Below, in pieces: positions 53,248 through 61,526 of a stretch of 64,000 bases of DNA. Source of the stretch: Actinacidiphila acididurans (lineage in GTDB: Bacteria; Actinomycetota; Actinomycetes; Streptomycetales; Streptomycetaceae); NCBI RefSeq assembly GCF_016918855.1, contig NZ_JADKYB010000007.1, positions 1 to 64,000 on the forward strand, in the 5' to 3' direction. Each line of letters begins with the position of its first letter. Position 1 is the stretch's first letter. The notes below the pieces were generated by a model. The model worked only from the letters and a program-made list of their open reading frames with translations. It was not told where the DNA came from and made no database searches. Both the position numbers and the translations under genes were made by a program.

Positions 53248-53261
53248 GTGATTGATCGCAC
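53248..53261 (+). promoter_or_regulatory. Candidate Crp-binding site upstream of crp
   Basis: GTG-ATTGAT-CGCAC fits the Streptomyces Crp site GTG-N6-GNCAC (from memory) with one mismatch. It is centred about 65 bp ahead of the crp start codon and 110 bp ahead of nth, in a fairly AT-rich stretch. Autoregulation is inferred. Confidence 0.5.
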
Positions 53262-53319
53262 TGTTTGAGACGTCATGCATCATGGGGAAGACCCGGCGAT
53301 GTCGACAAGGAGAGAGCTC

Positions 53320-53994
53320 GTGGACGACGTTCTGCGCCGTGCCCCGCTTTTCGCGGCGCTCGACGACGAGCAGGCCGCTGAACTGCGCGCCTCCATGGCG
53401 GAGGTCACGCTCGCGCGTGGCGACTCGCTGTTCCACGAGGGCGACCCCGGGGACCGGCTGTACGTCGTCACCGAGGGCAAGGTCAAACTGCACCGCACCT
53501 CGCCCGACGGCCGCGAGAACATGCTGGCCGTGGTCGGCCCCGGCGAGCTGATCGGCGAACTGTCGCTGTTCGACCCCGGCCCGCGCACCGCGACCGCCAC
53601 CGCGCTGACCGAGGTCAAGCTGCTCGGACTGGGCCACGGCGACCTCCAGCCCTGGCTCAACGCCCGGCCCGAGGTGTCCACCGCGCTGCTGCGCGCCGTC
53701 GCGCGCCGCCTGCGCCGTACCAACGACGTGATGTCGGACCTGGTCTTCTCCGACGTGCCCGGCCGTGTCGCCAAGGCCCTGCTGGACCTGTCGCGCCGCT
53801 TCGGCGTGCAGTCCGAGGAGGGCATCCACGTGGTGCACGACCTCACCCAGGAGGAGCTGGCCCAGCTCGTCGGCGCGTCCCGCGAGACCGTCAACAAGGC
53901 CCTGGCCGACTTCGCCGGCCGCGGCTGGCTGCGGCTGGAGGCCCGCGCGGTGATCCTGCTGGACGTCGAGCGACTGGCCAAGCGCAGCCGCTGA
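53320..53994 (+). CDS. crp: Crp/Fnr-family transcriptional regulator (Crp)
   Basis: The 224-residue protein has a cyclic-nucleotide-binding domain (about 10-125, with LFHEGDPGDRLYVVTEGKVK and GELSLFDPGPRTATATA) and a winged-helix domain (about 150-224, with LTQEELAQLVGASRETVNKA). It is nearly identical to S. coelicolor Crp, which controls germination and antibiotic production. The GTG at 53320 is chosen because AAGGAG lies 8 nt before it and the length then equals the known Crp; the frame is open to 53275. A terminator follows at 54100. Confidence 0.96.
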   Translation: MDDVLRRAPLFAALDDEQAAELRASMAEVTLARGDSLFHEGDPGDRLYVVTEGKVKLHRTSPDGRENMLAVVGPGELIGELSLFDPGPRTATATALTEVKLLGLGHGDLQPWLNARPEVSTALLRAVARRLRRTNDVMSDLVFSDVPGRVAKALLDLSRRFGVQSEEGIHVVHDLTQEELAQLVGASRETVNKALADFAGRGWLRLEARAVILLDVERLAKRSR

Positions 53995-54099
53995 CCCCGT
54001 CCGCCGGGACACACGACCAGGGCGAGGACCGTACGGTCGTACGTGCCGTGCGCGCGCCGGTACGTCTCGGGCGCTGCGCCGCCCATCGGAGAAAAACTG

Positions 54100-54126
54100 G
54101 GCCCCCCGCATCATCCGCGGGGGGCC
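54100..54126. terminator. Bidirectional terminator between crp and the kyn operon
   Basis: GGCCCCCCGC (54100-54109) pairs with GCGGGGGGCC (54117-54126), with a 7-nt loop. Read leftward, the hairpin is followed by AGTTTTTC (from AAAAAC at 54092-54097), a good intrinsic terminator for the leftward kyn operon. Read rightward it ends crp. Confidence 0.8.
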
Positions 54127-54166
54127 TTGTCGTGCTGCCGTGACGCCCGGTGGGCGAAGGCGGCGG

Positions 54167-55189
54167 TCACCAGGCCAGTTGGGCGATCTCGTCGGCGACG
54201 GCGGCGCAGGCCGGGGCGGCCGGATCGATCAGCGGGAAGTGGCCGGTGGCCGGCAGCCAGGCCACCGTCGGCTCCTCGCCCGCAGCCGCTGCGGCACGCG
54301 CAAAAGCGGCGCTGACCTGCGGCGGGACCTCGTTGTCAGTGGTGCCGTGCACGATGGTTGTGGCGATTCCGGTGGGCAGCAGCGCGGCCGGATCGGCGTA
54401 GGGAAGTCGTGCCTCCAGGCGGTCCGTGCCGCCGAGGAGGTCGAGCACCGCGCCGGAGCAGACGCGCAACCGGATCGACGAGGTGAAGTCGGCGATCGGG
54501 GCGAGGGCCACGACGCCGCGGTACGGAGGGGGTGATGCGCGGTGCCAGGGGGATTCGAGGGGCAGGACGTGACGTGCGGCCGCCCACAGGGCGAGGTGGC
54601 CGCCGGCGCTGTGGCCGGTGACCACGGTACGGCCGGGGTCGACCGCGTCCGCGCCGAGGGCGCGTACGGCCAGGTCGGGCAGGGCGTCGAGCGCGGTGGC
54701 TATGTCGTCGAAAGTGTCGGGCCAGCGCCCGGCCGCGGGGAGGTCCGGCTCGGGTGGTCCGGCGGCCTCAGCGGGCTGCTGCGGGGCGGAAGCACCCGCT
54801 CCGATCGTGGCGGGCCCCGCGGCGGTCGCCGGGGGCTCCTGGCCGGTGCCAGGGGCGCCACGGCGGTATTCCACCGACGCCACAGCGAAGCCGTGCGCGG
54901 CCAGATGGGCGGCCAGCGGCGAGATGTGCGTGCGGTCGTAGGCGGCGCGCCAGGCGCCGCCGTGGATGAGGGCCACCAACGGCACCGGGCGGTCGGGGGC
55001 CGCCGGGCGCGGCCGGTAGAAGTCCACGATCTGGTCGGGGTGGCTGCCGTACGCCTGCGTGGCGTCCGGCGGCACCGGGGCGTGGCTGAACGCGGACGCC
55101 TCCTCGGCCGCCGCCCGGTCGCCGGAATCCGCGAGGCCGGGCCCGGCCTCGGGCCCGGGCGTGGACGGACGGGCGTCGGCGGTTGGCAT
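54167..55189 (-). CDS. Alpha/beta hydrolase, probable kynurenine formamidase
   Basis: The 340-residue protein has the oxyanion motif HGGAW (about residues 76-80) and the nucleophile GHSAGGHLAL, with the HGGxW form used by kynurenine formamidases. Asp in GTTDNEVP and His in TGHFPLID complete the triad. Its start lies 3 bp after the kynU stop, so the three genes form an operon. It would hydrolyse N-formylkynurenine made by KynA to kynurenine. The N-terminal 45 residues and an insert at about 110-150 are disordered. Assignment is by context and motif. Confidence 0.8.
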   Translation of the reverse strand: MPTADARPSTPGPEAGPGLADSGDRAAAEEASAFSHAPVPPDATQAYGSHPDQIVDFYRPRPAAPDRPVPLVALIHGGAWRAAYDRTHISPLAAHLAAHGFAVASVEYRRGAPGTGQEPPATAAGPATIGAGASAPQQPAEAAGPPEPDLPAAGRWPDTFDDIATALDALPDLAVRALGADAVDPGRTVVTGHSAGGHLALWAAARHVLPLESPWHRASPPPYRGVVALAPIADFTSSIRLRVCSGAVLDLLGGTDRLEARLPYADPAALLPTGIATTIVHGTTDNEVPPQVSAAFARAAAAAGEEPTVAWLPATGHFPLIDPAAPACAAVADEIAQLAW

Positions 55190-55192
55190 CGG

Positions 55193-56677
55193 TCAGGGGG
55201 TCCCTTCGGTCGGGCCTGGGGTCAGGTGTGGGGCCGGGTCCTCGGTCCGGTGTCCGGCCGGCCCTCCGGCAGCGGACCGCGTTCCGTCCTCGGTCCGGTG
55301 TCCGGCCGGGTGGTGAGGCCGGTGCTCGGTCGCGCCACCCGCGGCGACCAGTGGTTCCCCGCCGCCCTGTGCCCGCCGGTCCCCGTCGGCCGGGGATCGC
55401 CCGGCCTCGCCACGGGTCGCTGAGGATCCGGATGCCTTCTCCAGTACGGCGGCCAGGACGTGCGCCGCGCGCAGGGCGTCGGCGTACCGGGTGTACAGCG
55501 GGGTGAAGCCGAAGCGCAGGATGTCCGGGCGGCGGAAGTCGCCGACCACGCCGAGGGCGGTCAGTTCGCGCATCACGTCGCCCGCGTCCTGGCAGCGCAG
55601 CGACACCTGGCTGCCGCGGGCGGCGTGATCGGCGGGTGTCACGGACTCCACCCGGCCCGCGGGCACCAGCGCGGCCACGCATTCCAGGAAGAAGTCGCTC
55701 AGGCCGAGGCTCTTGGCGCGCACGTCGGCGACGGACACGCCGTCCCACACGTCGAGCGCCGCGTCCAGGGCGAGCAGCGACAGCATTTCCGGGGTGCCGA
55801 CCCGGCCGCGCACGGCGCCTTCGCCGGCCGTGTAGCCGGGGGCCATGGCGAAGGGGTCGGCGTGCGAATTCCAGCCGGGCAGCGGCGAGTCGAAGCGCGG
55901 CTGGTGCGTGCGGCGCACGTAGAGGTACGCGGGCGCGCCCGGGCCACCGTTGAGGTACTTGTACGTGCAGCCGACCGCGAGGTCGACGCCGTGCGCGTCC
56001 AGGGCGACGGGCAGGGCGCCGGCGCTGTGGCACAGGTCCCAAACGGCCAGCGCGCCCGCGGCGTGCAGGGCGGCGGTGGTGCCGGGCAGGTCGTGCAGGC
56101 GACCGGTGCGGTAGTCCACGTGGTTGACCAGGGCCACGGCGGTGCGGGGCCCGGCGGCCGCGCCCATGTCGGCGGCCGGCACGGCCCGCAGGGTGCGGCC
56201 GGTCAGCCGGGCCGCGGACTGCGCGATGTAGCCGTCGGTGGGGAAGGTGGTGGCGTCGACCAGGATCTCGGTGCGGTCCTCGGGCACCATGCGCACGGCG
56301 GCGACCAGCGCCTTGAAGACGTTGACGCTGGTGGAGTCGCCGACCACGACCTGGCCCGGGGCGGCGCCGATCAGCGGGGCGATCCGGTCGCCGATCCGCT
56401 CCGGCGCCGTCCACCAGCCGCTCTCCTCCCAGGAGCGGATGCGCAGCCGGCCCCACTCGCGGGTGACGACGTCGGTGAGACGGGGCAGCACCGCTGTGGG
56501 CAGCGCGCCGAGCGAGTTGCCGTCGAGGTAGACGGTGTCGTCCAGCACGAAGCGGTCCCGGACGCCGGCGAGCGGATCCCCGGCGTCGAGGGCAGCGGCG
56601 CGGGCGGTGAGGTCCATGGCGGGGCCGCCCGTGAGGTCGGTGGCGGGCCCGGCCGTCGGCTGCGTCGGCTCAGACAT
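55193..56677 (-). CDS. kynU: Kynureninase
   Basis: The 494-residue PLP enzyme converts kynurenine to anthranilate and alanine. It has the PLP lysine in GCTYKYLNGGPGAPAYLY and the aspartate region WDLCHSAGALPVALDAHGVD. The length exceeds the usual 410-420 because of a C-terminal low-complexity tail of about 75 residues. In the tail a 24-bp DNA unit (GTCCTCGGTCCGGTGTCCGG and 4 more) is repeated at 55238 and 55286. The start at 56677 overlaps the kynA end by 8 bp. Confidence 0.93.
   Translation of the reverse strand: MSEPTQPTAGPATDLTGGPAMDLTARAAALDAGDPLAGVRDRFVLDDTVYLDGNSLGALPTAVLPRLTDVVTREWGRLRIRSWEESGWWTAPERIGDRIAPLIGAAPGQVVVGDSTSVNVFKALVAAVRMVPEDRTEILVDATTFPTDGYIAQSAARLTGRTLRAVPAADMGAAAGPRTAVALVNHVDYRTGRLHDLPGTTAALHAAGALAVWDLCHSAGALPVALDAHGVDLAVGCTYKYLNGGPGAPAYLYVRRTHQPRFDSPLPGWNSHADPFAMAPGYTAGEGAVRGRVGTPEMLSLLALDAALDVWDGVSVADVRAKSLGLSDFFLECVAALVPAGRVESVTPADHAARGSQVSLRCQDAGDVMRELTALGVVGDFRRPDILRFGFTPLYTRYADALRAAHVLAAVLEKASGSSATRGEAGRSPADGDRRAQGGGEPLVAAGGATEHRPHHPAGHRTEDGTRSAAGGPAGHRTEDPAPHLTPGPTEGTP
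55238..55309. repeat. 24-bp direct repeat in the kynU tail
   Basis: The 24-bp unit GTCCTCGGTCCGGTGTCCGG plus CCGG occurs at 55238-55261 and 55286-55309, exactly 48 bp apart and therefore in frame. It encodes the repeated peptide PAGHRTED in the disordered tail of KynU. Confidence 0.85.
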
Positions 56678-57506
56678 GGCTGCGGGCCGTCCAGAGTTCG
56701 GGGAAGACGATCTTGGCGGCGCGCTTCTCCAGCCAGGCCACCCCCGCGGAGCCGCCGGTGCCGGGCTTGGAGCCCATCGCGCGCCGGGTGGCCACCAGGT
56801 GGTCGTTGCGCCAGCGCCAGACGAGTTCGGCGATGTCGGTCAGGACCTCGCCGAGCCGGACCAGGTCCGAGTCCTGGTCGGGATCGGCGTAGACGCGCTG
56901 CCAGGCGGCCTCGACCTCCGGGTGCGGCTCGTACTTCAGCGCGGGGTCGCGGTGCAGCACCTCGGCCGGGATGGCGTGTCCGCGGCGGGCCAGCAGCCCC
57001 AGCACCTCGTCGTACACGCTGGGCTCGGTGAGCGCCTTCTCCAGTTCGGCGTGCGACCTCGGGGAGCCCTTGTGGGGGACGAGCATCGAGGCGGACTTGT
57101 CGCCGAGCAGGAATTCCAGCCGCCGGTACATCGCGGACTGGAAGCCCGAGCCCTCACCGAGGGCGGACCGGTAGGCGTTGAACTGAGCGGGGGTGAGGTG
57201 GGCGATCGGTTTCCAGGAGTCGTTGAGCGACTCCAGCTCCGGCAGGCTGCGCCGCAGCGCGGTCATCGCGGTGGGCAGGTCGTCCCTGCGCAGGGCCGCG
57301 GCGGCGGTGGTCCACTCGTGCACGATCAGGGTGAACCACAGCTCCATCACCTGGGTCGTGACCAGGAAGGCCATCTCACCGGGATCGTCGGACAGCGGGT
57401 GCTGCAACTGGGTGAGGATGGACGCCTGCACGTAGTCCTCGTACGGTGTGGTGCCCTCGAACGCGAGGTTCGGGGTCGCCGCCTCGTCGGTCGGGTGGTC
57501 GGACAT
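56670..57506 (-). CDS. kynA: Tryptophan 2,3-dioxygenase
   Basis: The 278-residue heme enzyme opens the indole ring of tryptophan to give N-formylkynurenine. It has the substrate and heme residues in LVTTQVMELWFTLIVHEW and in RWRNDHLVATRRAMGSKPGT, and the C-terminal GSAGVAWLEKR. The ATG at 57506 follows GAGGTAATCG. It heads a three-gene operon (kynA-kynU-formamidase), which together make anthranilate from tryptophan for catabolism or secondary metabolism. Confidence 0.96.
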   Translation of the reverse strand: MSDHPTDEAATPNLAFEGTTPYEDYVQASILTQLQHPLSDDPGEMAFLVTTQVMELWFTLIVHEWTTAAAALRRDDLPTAMTALRRSLPELESLNDSWKPIAHLTPAQFNAYRSALGEGSGFQSAMYRRLEFLLGDKSASMLVPHKGSPRSHAELEKALTEPSVYDEVLGLLARRGHAIPAEVLHRDPALKYEPHPEVEAAWQRVYADPDQDSDLVRLGEVLTDIAELVWRWRNDHLVATRRAMGSKPGTGGSAGVAWLEKRAAKIVFPELWTARSHV

Positions 57507-57691
57507 CGATTACCTCCAAGCGCGTACCCGGGATCGCCGGGCTTGCCGCGATCATCTGCCGACGCGGGCGCATCCGGCAAGAGCAGCTGGAGGGGACACG
57601 GGTACGGCCCTCGTCCGGGTGCGGCCGAGTGGCGGCGGTGGCCGGTCGTACGTATGTCGTCCCGGAGGCACGGGTACATCGTCCCGGAGGT

Positions 57692-58519
57692 TCAGGAGAC
57701 GGGCGGGCCCTGGATGTAGTGGCCGTGGCGGTCGTACGGCCAGGCGTTGGCGACGCAGCCGTGCAGCCCCTTGATCTGCTGCATCATCACGGGGGCGAGC
57801 TTGCCCGGGCCGGGGCAGCCCTCGTGGCCGTGGCCTATGCGGTGGCCGACCTCGTGGTTGATGATCAGGGCGCGGTAGTCCTGGATGGGGCCGTGGAACT
57901 GTGGAGAGCCGAGCGTCCAGCGCTTGAGGTTGACCACGACCGTCGGGCCGACGTCGCAGTTGACCTCGCCGCCGGTGTCCAGGCCGGCCGCGCCGCAGAT
58001 GTCGTCCACGGTGTCCGGGGTGGCGATCTTGATCACGAAGTCGGCGGACCCGGAGGAGACGAGCTGGAAGGCGTCGTGACCGTCGGCCGTCCAGCCGCGC
58101 GGGTCGGCGAGGATCGCGGCGATTTCATGGGCGGCGGCACCGGCGGACAGGTCGATGCCACCCTCGACCTCGACCATGTAGCGGCGCACCTTGCCGTGCC
58201 CGGCGGGCGCACCGCTGGCGCGGGCCACGGCGAAGCGGCCCGTACCCGATTGCGGCACCCCGGGCCCGCCGTCCTCGCCGGCCGTGTCGCGCGGTGAGGA
58301 CGTGGCCGAGCCGAGGTCGCGCCCGGGGCCGTCGTCCTCGCCGGCCGTGGCGCTCACGCCCGCCGAAGCAGCGGTGCCTGAACGGCCCGCGCTCGAGGAG
58401 GAGTCGGCCTGCTTGGTGGCGTGCCAGGCATAGCCCGCGACGGTCGCGATCACCACGACGGCGACCAGCGCGAGCGGCGCGGCGGCGCGCCGATTCGTCG
58501 AGCCGGACTGTGCTGCCAA
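57692..58519 (-). CDS. DUF3152 secreted/membrane-anchored metzincin-like protein
   Basis: The 275-residue protein has an N-terminal membrane segment (LALVAVVVIATVAGYAWHATK, about 15-35) followed by a Ser/Gly-rich linker. A DUF3152 domain (about 100-275) contains HEVGHRIGHGH, an exact HExxHxxGxxH metzincin zinc motif, and a Met-containing turn (APVMMQQIKG). A zinc peptidase activity outside the membrane is therefore plausible. The TTG at 58519 is chosen because AGGGGGA precedes it; the frame is open to 58669. Confidence 0.83.
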   Translation of the reverse strand: MAAQSGSTNRRAAAPLALVAVVVIATVAGYAWHATKQADSSSSAGRSGTAASAGVSATAGEDDGPGRDLGSATSSPRDTAGEDGGPGVPQSGTGRFAVARASGAPAGHGKVRRYMVEVEGGIDLSAGAAAHEIAAILADPRGWTADGHDAFQLVSSGSADFVIKIATPDTVDDICGAAGLDTGGEVNCDVGPTVVVNLKRWTLGSPQFHGPIQDYRALIINHEVGHRIGHGHEGCPGPGKLAPVMMQQIKGLHGCVANAWPYDRHGHYIQGPPVS

Positions 58520-58959
58520 GGCTCCCCCTGGGCGGTGGCAGCGCGGAACCGCGGGCCCCGTCCCCCGTGGCGCTTCCGTACTGCGTGTGGATGTGCGTGC
58601 GGTCGTCGGCGCCCCGCCGGCATGCCGTGGCCGTAGCCGCAGAGGCCGCCGTAGATCACCTTCGCACACGGGTACGGGGCAATCGCAAAGACCTGCGGTT
58701 TGTGGCAGGACTGCGACATTCGGCCAGGTCGGGGGGTACGTGGAGGGTGCCGGGATGGGTGACCCGGGGCGGGCGACGCCGAGGCTGGTGGGGGGCGCGG
58801 GCCGGGCCCGGATCAGGGGTGGGGGCCGGCGGAGGCGTACCGCCCGTACAGGCCGGGCCCGGCCTGTACGGGTCAGCGGGCCGACCGTCCGATCAGGCGG
58901 CCGGTCAAGCGCCGGGGTATTAAACGATCAAGCGATCGGACGACCAGGCGATCAGGCGA
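58520..58959. other. Intergenic region between DUF3151 and DUF3152 genes
   Basis: The 440 bp hold a 30-bp perfect palindrome (58843-58872) and imperfect GCGATCA-type tandem repeats next to it (58922-58962). A leftward frame from 58719 (MSQSCHKPQVFAIAPYPC...) has gene-like third-position GC for about 35 codons, so a small overlooked peptide is possible. Otherwise nothing is recognised. Confidence 0.4.
58843..58872 (-). terminator. 30-bp perfect palindrome after the DUF3151 gene
   Basis: The 15-nt half CCCGTACAGGCCGGG is followed without spacer by its complement CCCGGCCTGTACGGG. It lies 88 bp beyond the DUF3151 stop and can form a very strong hairpin or cruciform. It probably ends transcription of the leftward gene, though there is no T-run. 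Confidence 0.6.
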
Positions 58960-59373
58960 TCACCGGAAGGTGTCGGCCGCGGTCGGGGAGCTGTCGCGCA
59001 GGAAGACGGTGCAGCGCTCGTACTCCTCCTGCTCGCCGATCGCCTGGGAGGCGCGGCCGAGGGCGTAGAGCGCGCGGAGGAAGCCGCGGTTCGGCTCGTG
59101 CTCGAAGGGGATCGGGCCCTGGCCGCGCCAGCCGGCCCGGCGCAGCGCGTCCAGGCCACGGTGGTAGCCGGTGCGGGCGTAGGCGTACGACTCCACGGTC
59201 CGGCCGGCCTCGAAGGCGTCGTCGGAAAGCTGTGCCCAGGCCAGCGAGGAGGCCGGGTACTTCGCGGCGACCTCGGCGGGGGCCGCGCCGGACGCGAGCA
59301 GCTCGCGCGGTTCCGGGTCGTCGGGCAGGTGGGTCGGGGCGGGTCCCCCGAGCAGGTTCTCGTGATTGGCCAT
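58960..59373 (-). CDS. DUF3151 protein
   Basis: The 137-residue protein shows the DUF3151 pattern: LPDDPEPRELLASGAAPAEVAAKYPASSLAWAQL then YAYARTGYHRGLDALRRAGWRG. It looks like a short helical TPR-type protein. Family members are always found beside fructose-bisphosphate aldolase in actinobacteria (from memory); the function is unknown. The ATG at 59373 was chosen over the longer frame to 59520. fbaA lies upstream on the same strand. Confidence 0.88.
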   Translation of the reverse strand: MANHENLLGGPAPTHLPDDPEPRELLASGAAPAEVAAKYPASSLAWAQLSDDAFEAGRTVESYAYARTGYHRGLDALRRAGWRGQGPIPFEHEPNRGFLRALYALGRASQAIGEQEEYERCTVFLRDSSPTAADTFR

Positions 59374-59405
59374 GGGTTCCAGTCTGCCCGAGCCGGAATG
59401 CGCGA

Positions 59406-59431
59406 GGCCCCCGGCACATCTGCCGGGGGCC
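59406..59431 (-). terminator. Strong hairpin between fbaA and the DUF3151 gene
   Basis: GGCCCCCGGCA (59406-59416) pairs perfectly with TGCCGGGGGCC (59421-59431) across a 4-nt loop. It stands 33 bp ahead of the DUF3151 start and 220 bp after fbaA, so it could end the fbaA message or modulate the DUF3151 leader. The adjoining DNA (about 59500-59540) has CACACG and GCGCCC simple repeats. Confidence 0.6.
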
Positions 59432-59651
59432 CGAAAGCACCGGGGACGCGGGCTCGCCGTGACGGCCGCACAGCCCGAGCCCGCACGCCGCACAGACCGG
59501 ACACACGCACACGCACACACCTGCGCCCGCGCCCGCGCCCGAAACGGCGTTACCGTACGCAGGCGCCAGCCCGGAACCGCACCGACGCGCGACCGCTACC
59601 GGTCCGCCCGGTCCGCCGTACGCACAACGGCGTGGGCGGCCGGCCCGCGCC

Positions 59652-60674
59652 TCACTTGCGCTTGTTGCCCGCCGAGCGCAGGTTCTCCGCGGCGACCACG
59701 ACGCGCGCGGCCATGCCGGCCTCGGCCGCCTTGCCCCACACGCGCGGGTCGTAGGTCTTCTTGTTGCCGACCTCGCCGTCGACCTTCAGCACGCCGTCGT
59801 AGTTGCGGAGCATGTGGTCCGCGACCGGGCGGGTGAAGGCATACTGGAGGTCGGTGTCGATGTTCATCTTGACGACGCCGTTCTCCAGCGCCTCGGTGAT
59901 CTCGTCGAGGGTGGAGCCGGAACCGCCGTGGAAGACGAAGTCGAACGGGTTGACCTTGCCGTACTTCTGGCCGACCGCGTCCTGGATCTCGCGCAGGATG
60001 CTGGGCCGCAGCACAACGTTGCCCGGCTTGTAGACGCCGTGCACATTGCCGAAGGAGGCGGCCAGCAGGTAACGGCCCTGCTCGCCCAGGCCCACGGCCT
60101 CGACCGTGCGGTAGGCGTCGTCCACGGTGGTGTAGAGGGAGTCGTTGATCTCGTGGGAGATGCCGTCCTCCTCACCGCCGGTCGGGGTGATCTCCATCTC
60201 CAGGACGATCTTGGCCTTGGCCGCCTCGGCCAGCAGTTCCTTGGCGATGGCGAGGTTGTCGTCCAGGGTCTCCGCCGAGCCGTCCCACATGTGCGACTGG
60301 AACAGCGGGTTGCGGCCGGCGTCCACGCGCTCCTGCGAGATCTTCAGCAGCGGCCGGACGTAGCCGTCCAGCTTGTCCTTGGGACAGTGGTCGGTGTGCA
60401 GCGCCACGGTGACCGGGTACTTCTCGGCGACGACGTGCGCGAACTCGGCGAGCGCGACCGCGCCGGTGACCATGTCCTTCTTGTACTGGCCGCCCAGGAA
60501 CTCGGCACCGCCGGTGGAAATCTGGATGATGCCGTCGCTCTCCGCCTCGGCGAGGCCGCGCAGCGCGGCATGCAGGGTCTGCGACGAGGTGACGTTGATG
60601 GCCGGGTAGGCGAACTTGCCTGCCTTCGCCCGGTCGAGCATCTCACCGTAGACCTCGGGGGTTGCGATGGGCAT
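59652..60674 (-). CDS. fbaA: Class II fructose-bisphosphate aldolase
   Basis: The 340-residue zinc enzyme interconverts fructose 1,6-bisphosphate with dihydroxyacetone phosphate and glyceraldehyde 3-phosphate. The zinc and substrate motifs are seen in VTVALHTDHCPKDK, LEMEITPTGGEEDG and FVFHGGSGST. The ATG at 60674 follows GAGGAGCGGACACG. The DUF3151 gene follows downstream. The pairing with pyrE upstream is the S. coelicolor SCO3649/SCO3650 order (from memory). Confidence 0.97.
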   Translation of the reverse strand: MPIATPEVYGEMLDRAKAGKFAYPAINVTSSQTLHAALRGLAEAESDGIIQISTGGAEFLGGQYKKDMVTGAVALAEFAHVVAEKYPVTVALHTDHCPKDKLDGYVRPLLKISQERVDAGRNPLFQSHMWDGSAETLDDNLAIAKELLAEAAKAKIVLEMEITPTGGEEDGISHEINDSLYTTVDDAYRTVEAVGLGEQGRYLLAASFGNVHGVYKPGNVVLRPSILREIQDAVGQKYGKVNPFDFVFHGGSGSTLDEITEALENGVVKMNIDTDLQYAFTRPVADHMLRNYDGVLKVDGEVGNKKTYDPRVWGKAAEAGMAARVVVAAENLRSAGNKRK

Positions 60675-60814
60675 CGTGTCCGCTCCTCAATGACTGTGCG
60701 GGTGCTGGTGCAGGGGCTGTACTGGGGATGGCGACGTCATCGTCGCCCTTATCTTCCCATCCTCGTTCGGATCCACCACCTGGGTACGGGCCCGGCCCGG
60801 CACGGCCCGCGCGA

Positions 60815-60830
60815 TGTTTCACGTGGAACA
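60815..60830. promoter_or_regulatory. parS, ParB-binding site
   Basis: TGTTTCACGTGGAACA is the bacterial parS sequence TGTTTCACGTGAAACA with one change (A to G). It lies in the 236-bp gap between fbaA and pyrE, not inside a gene. ParB loads here and the ParA system moves chromosomes during sporulation. Streptomyces parS sites cluster around the replication origin, so this part of the genome is probably within a few hundred kb of oriC. Confidence 0.85.
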
Positions 60831-60910
60831 CGCCGGGGACCGTAACGTCGCAGGTCAGAGCCTTAGCGATGAGAGCCGGGGACGGTATTCGGTACGGGCC
60901 GGACCGGGTC

Positions 60911-61453
60911 TCAGGCCAGGCCGAGGTCCGCCAGCGAGTACGCGGCCAGGTACGGCAGCCCCTCACCGGTGATCTTCGGCGCGGCGCCGCGGTCCACGAT
61001 CACGGCGACGGCGACGACCTCGCCGCCCGCCTCGCGCACCGCCTCCACCGCGGTCAGCGGCGAACCGCCGGTGGTCGAGGTGTCCTCGACGACCAGCACC
61101 CGCCGCCCCTTGACGTCGGTGCCCTCGATACGGCGCTGGAGGCCGTGCGTCTTGGTGGCCTTGCGCACCACGAATGCGTCCAGCCGCCGCCCGCGCGCGG
61201 CAGCGGCGTGCAGCATCGAGGTCGCCACCGGATCGGCGCCCAGCGTCAGCCCGCCGACGGCGTCGTAGTCGAGCTCCGCGGTCAGGTCGAGCATCACCTG
61301 GCCGGCGAGCGGCGCGGCTTCCCCGTCCAGGGTGATCCGGCGCAGGTCGATGTAGAAATCGGCCTCCTGCCCGGACGAGAGGGTCACCTTGCCGTGCACG
61401 ACGGCCTTGTCCTTGATGTGCCGCAGCAGGGCAGCGCGTACGTCGTCGCTCAT
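60911..61453 (-). CDS. pyrE: Orotate phosphoribosyltransferase
   Basis: The 180-residue enzyme makes orotidine monophosphate from orotate and PRPP. It has the PRPP-binding motif RRVLVVEDTSTTGGSPL (about 118-134) and ends normally. The ATG at 61453 was used, with a weak site GCTCAAGCAC upstream. The aldose epimerase gene lies upstream on the same strand, 73 bp away. Confidence 0.95.
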   Translation of the reverse strand: MSDDVRAALLRHIKDKAVVHGKVTLSSGQEADFYIDLRRITLDGEAAPLAGQVMLDLTAELDYDAVGGLTLGADPVATSMLHAAAARGRRLDAFVVRKATKTHGLQRRIEGTDVKGRRVLVVEDTSTTGGSPLTAVEAVREAGGEVVAVAVIVDRGAAPKITGEGLPYLAAYSLADLGLA

Positions 61454-61526
61454 GTGCTTGAGCCTAGCCCAGGGCCTGCGACCTGCCCCGATCCCGGGAT
61501 CGGGTGGTCCCTGCGCTCGGCCGATC

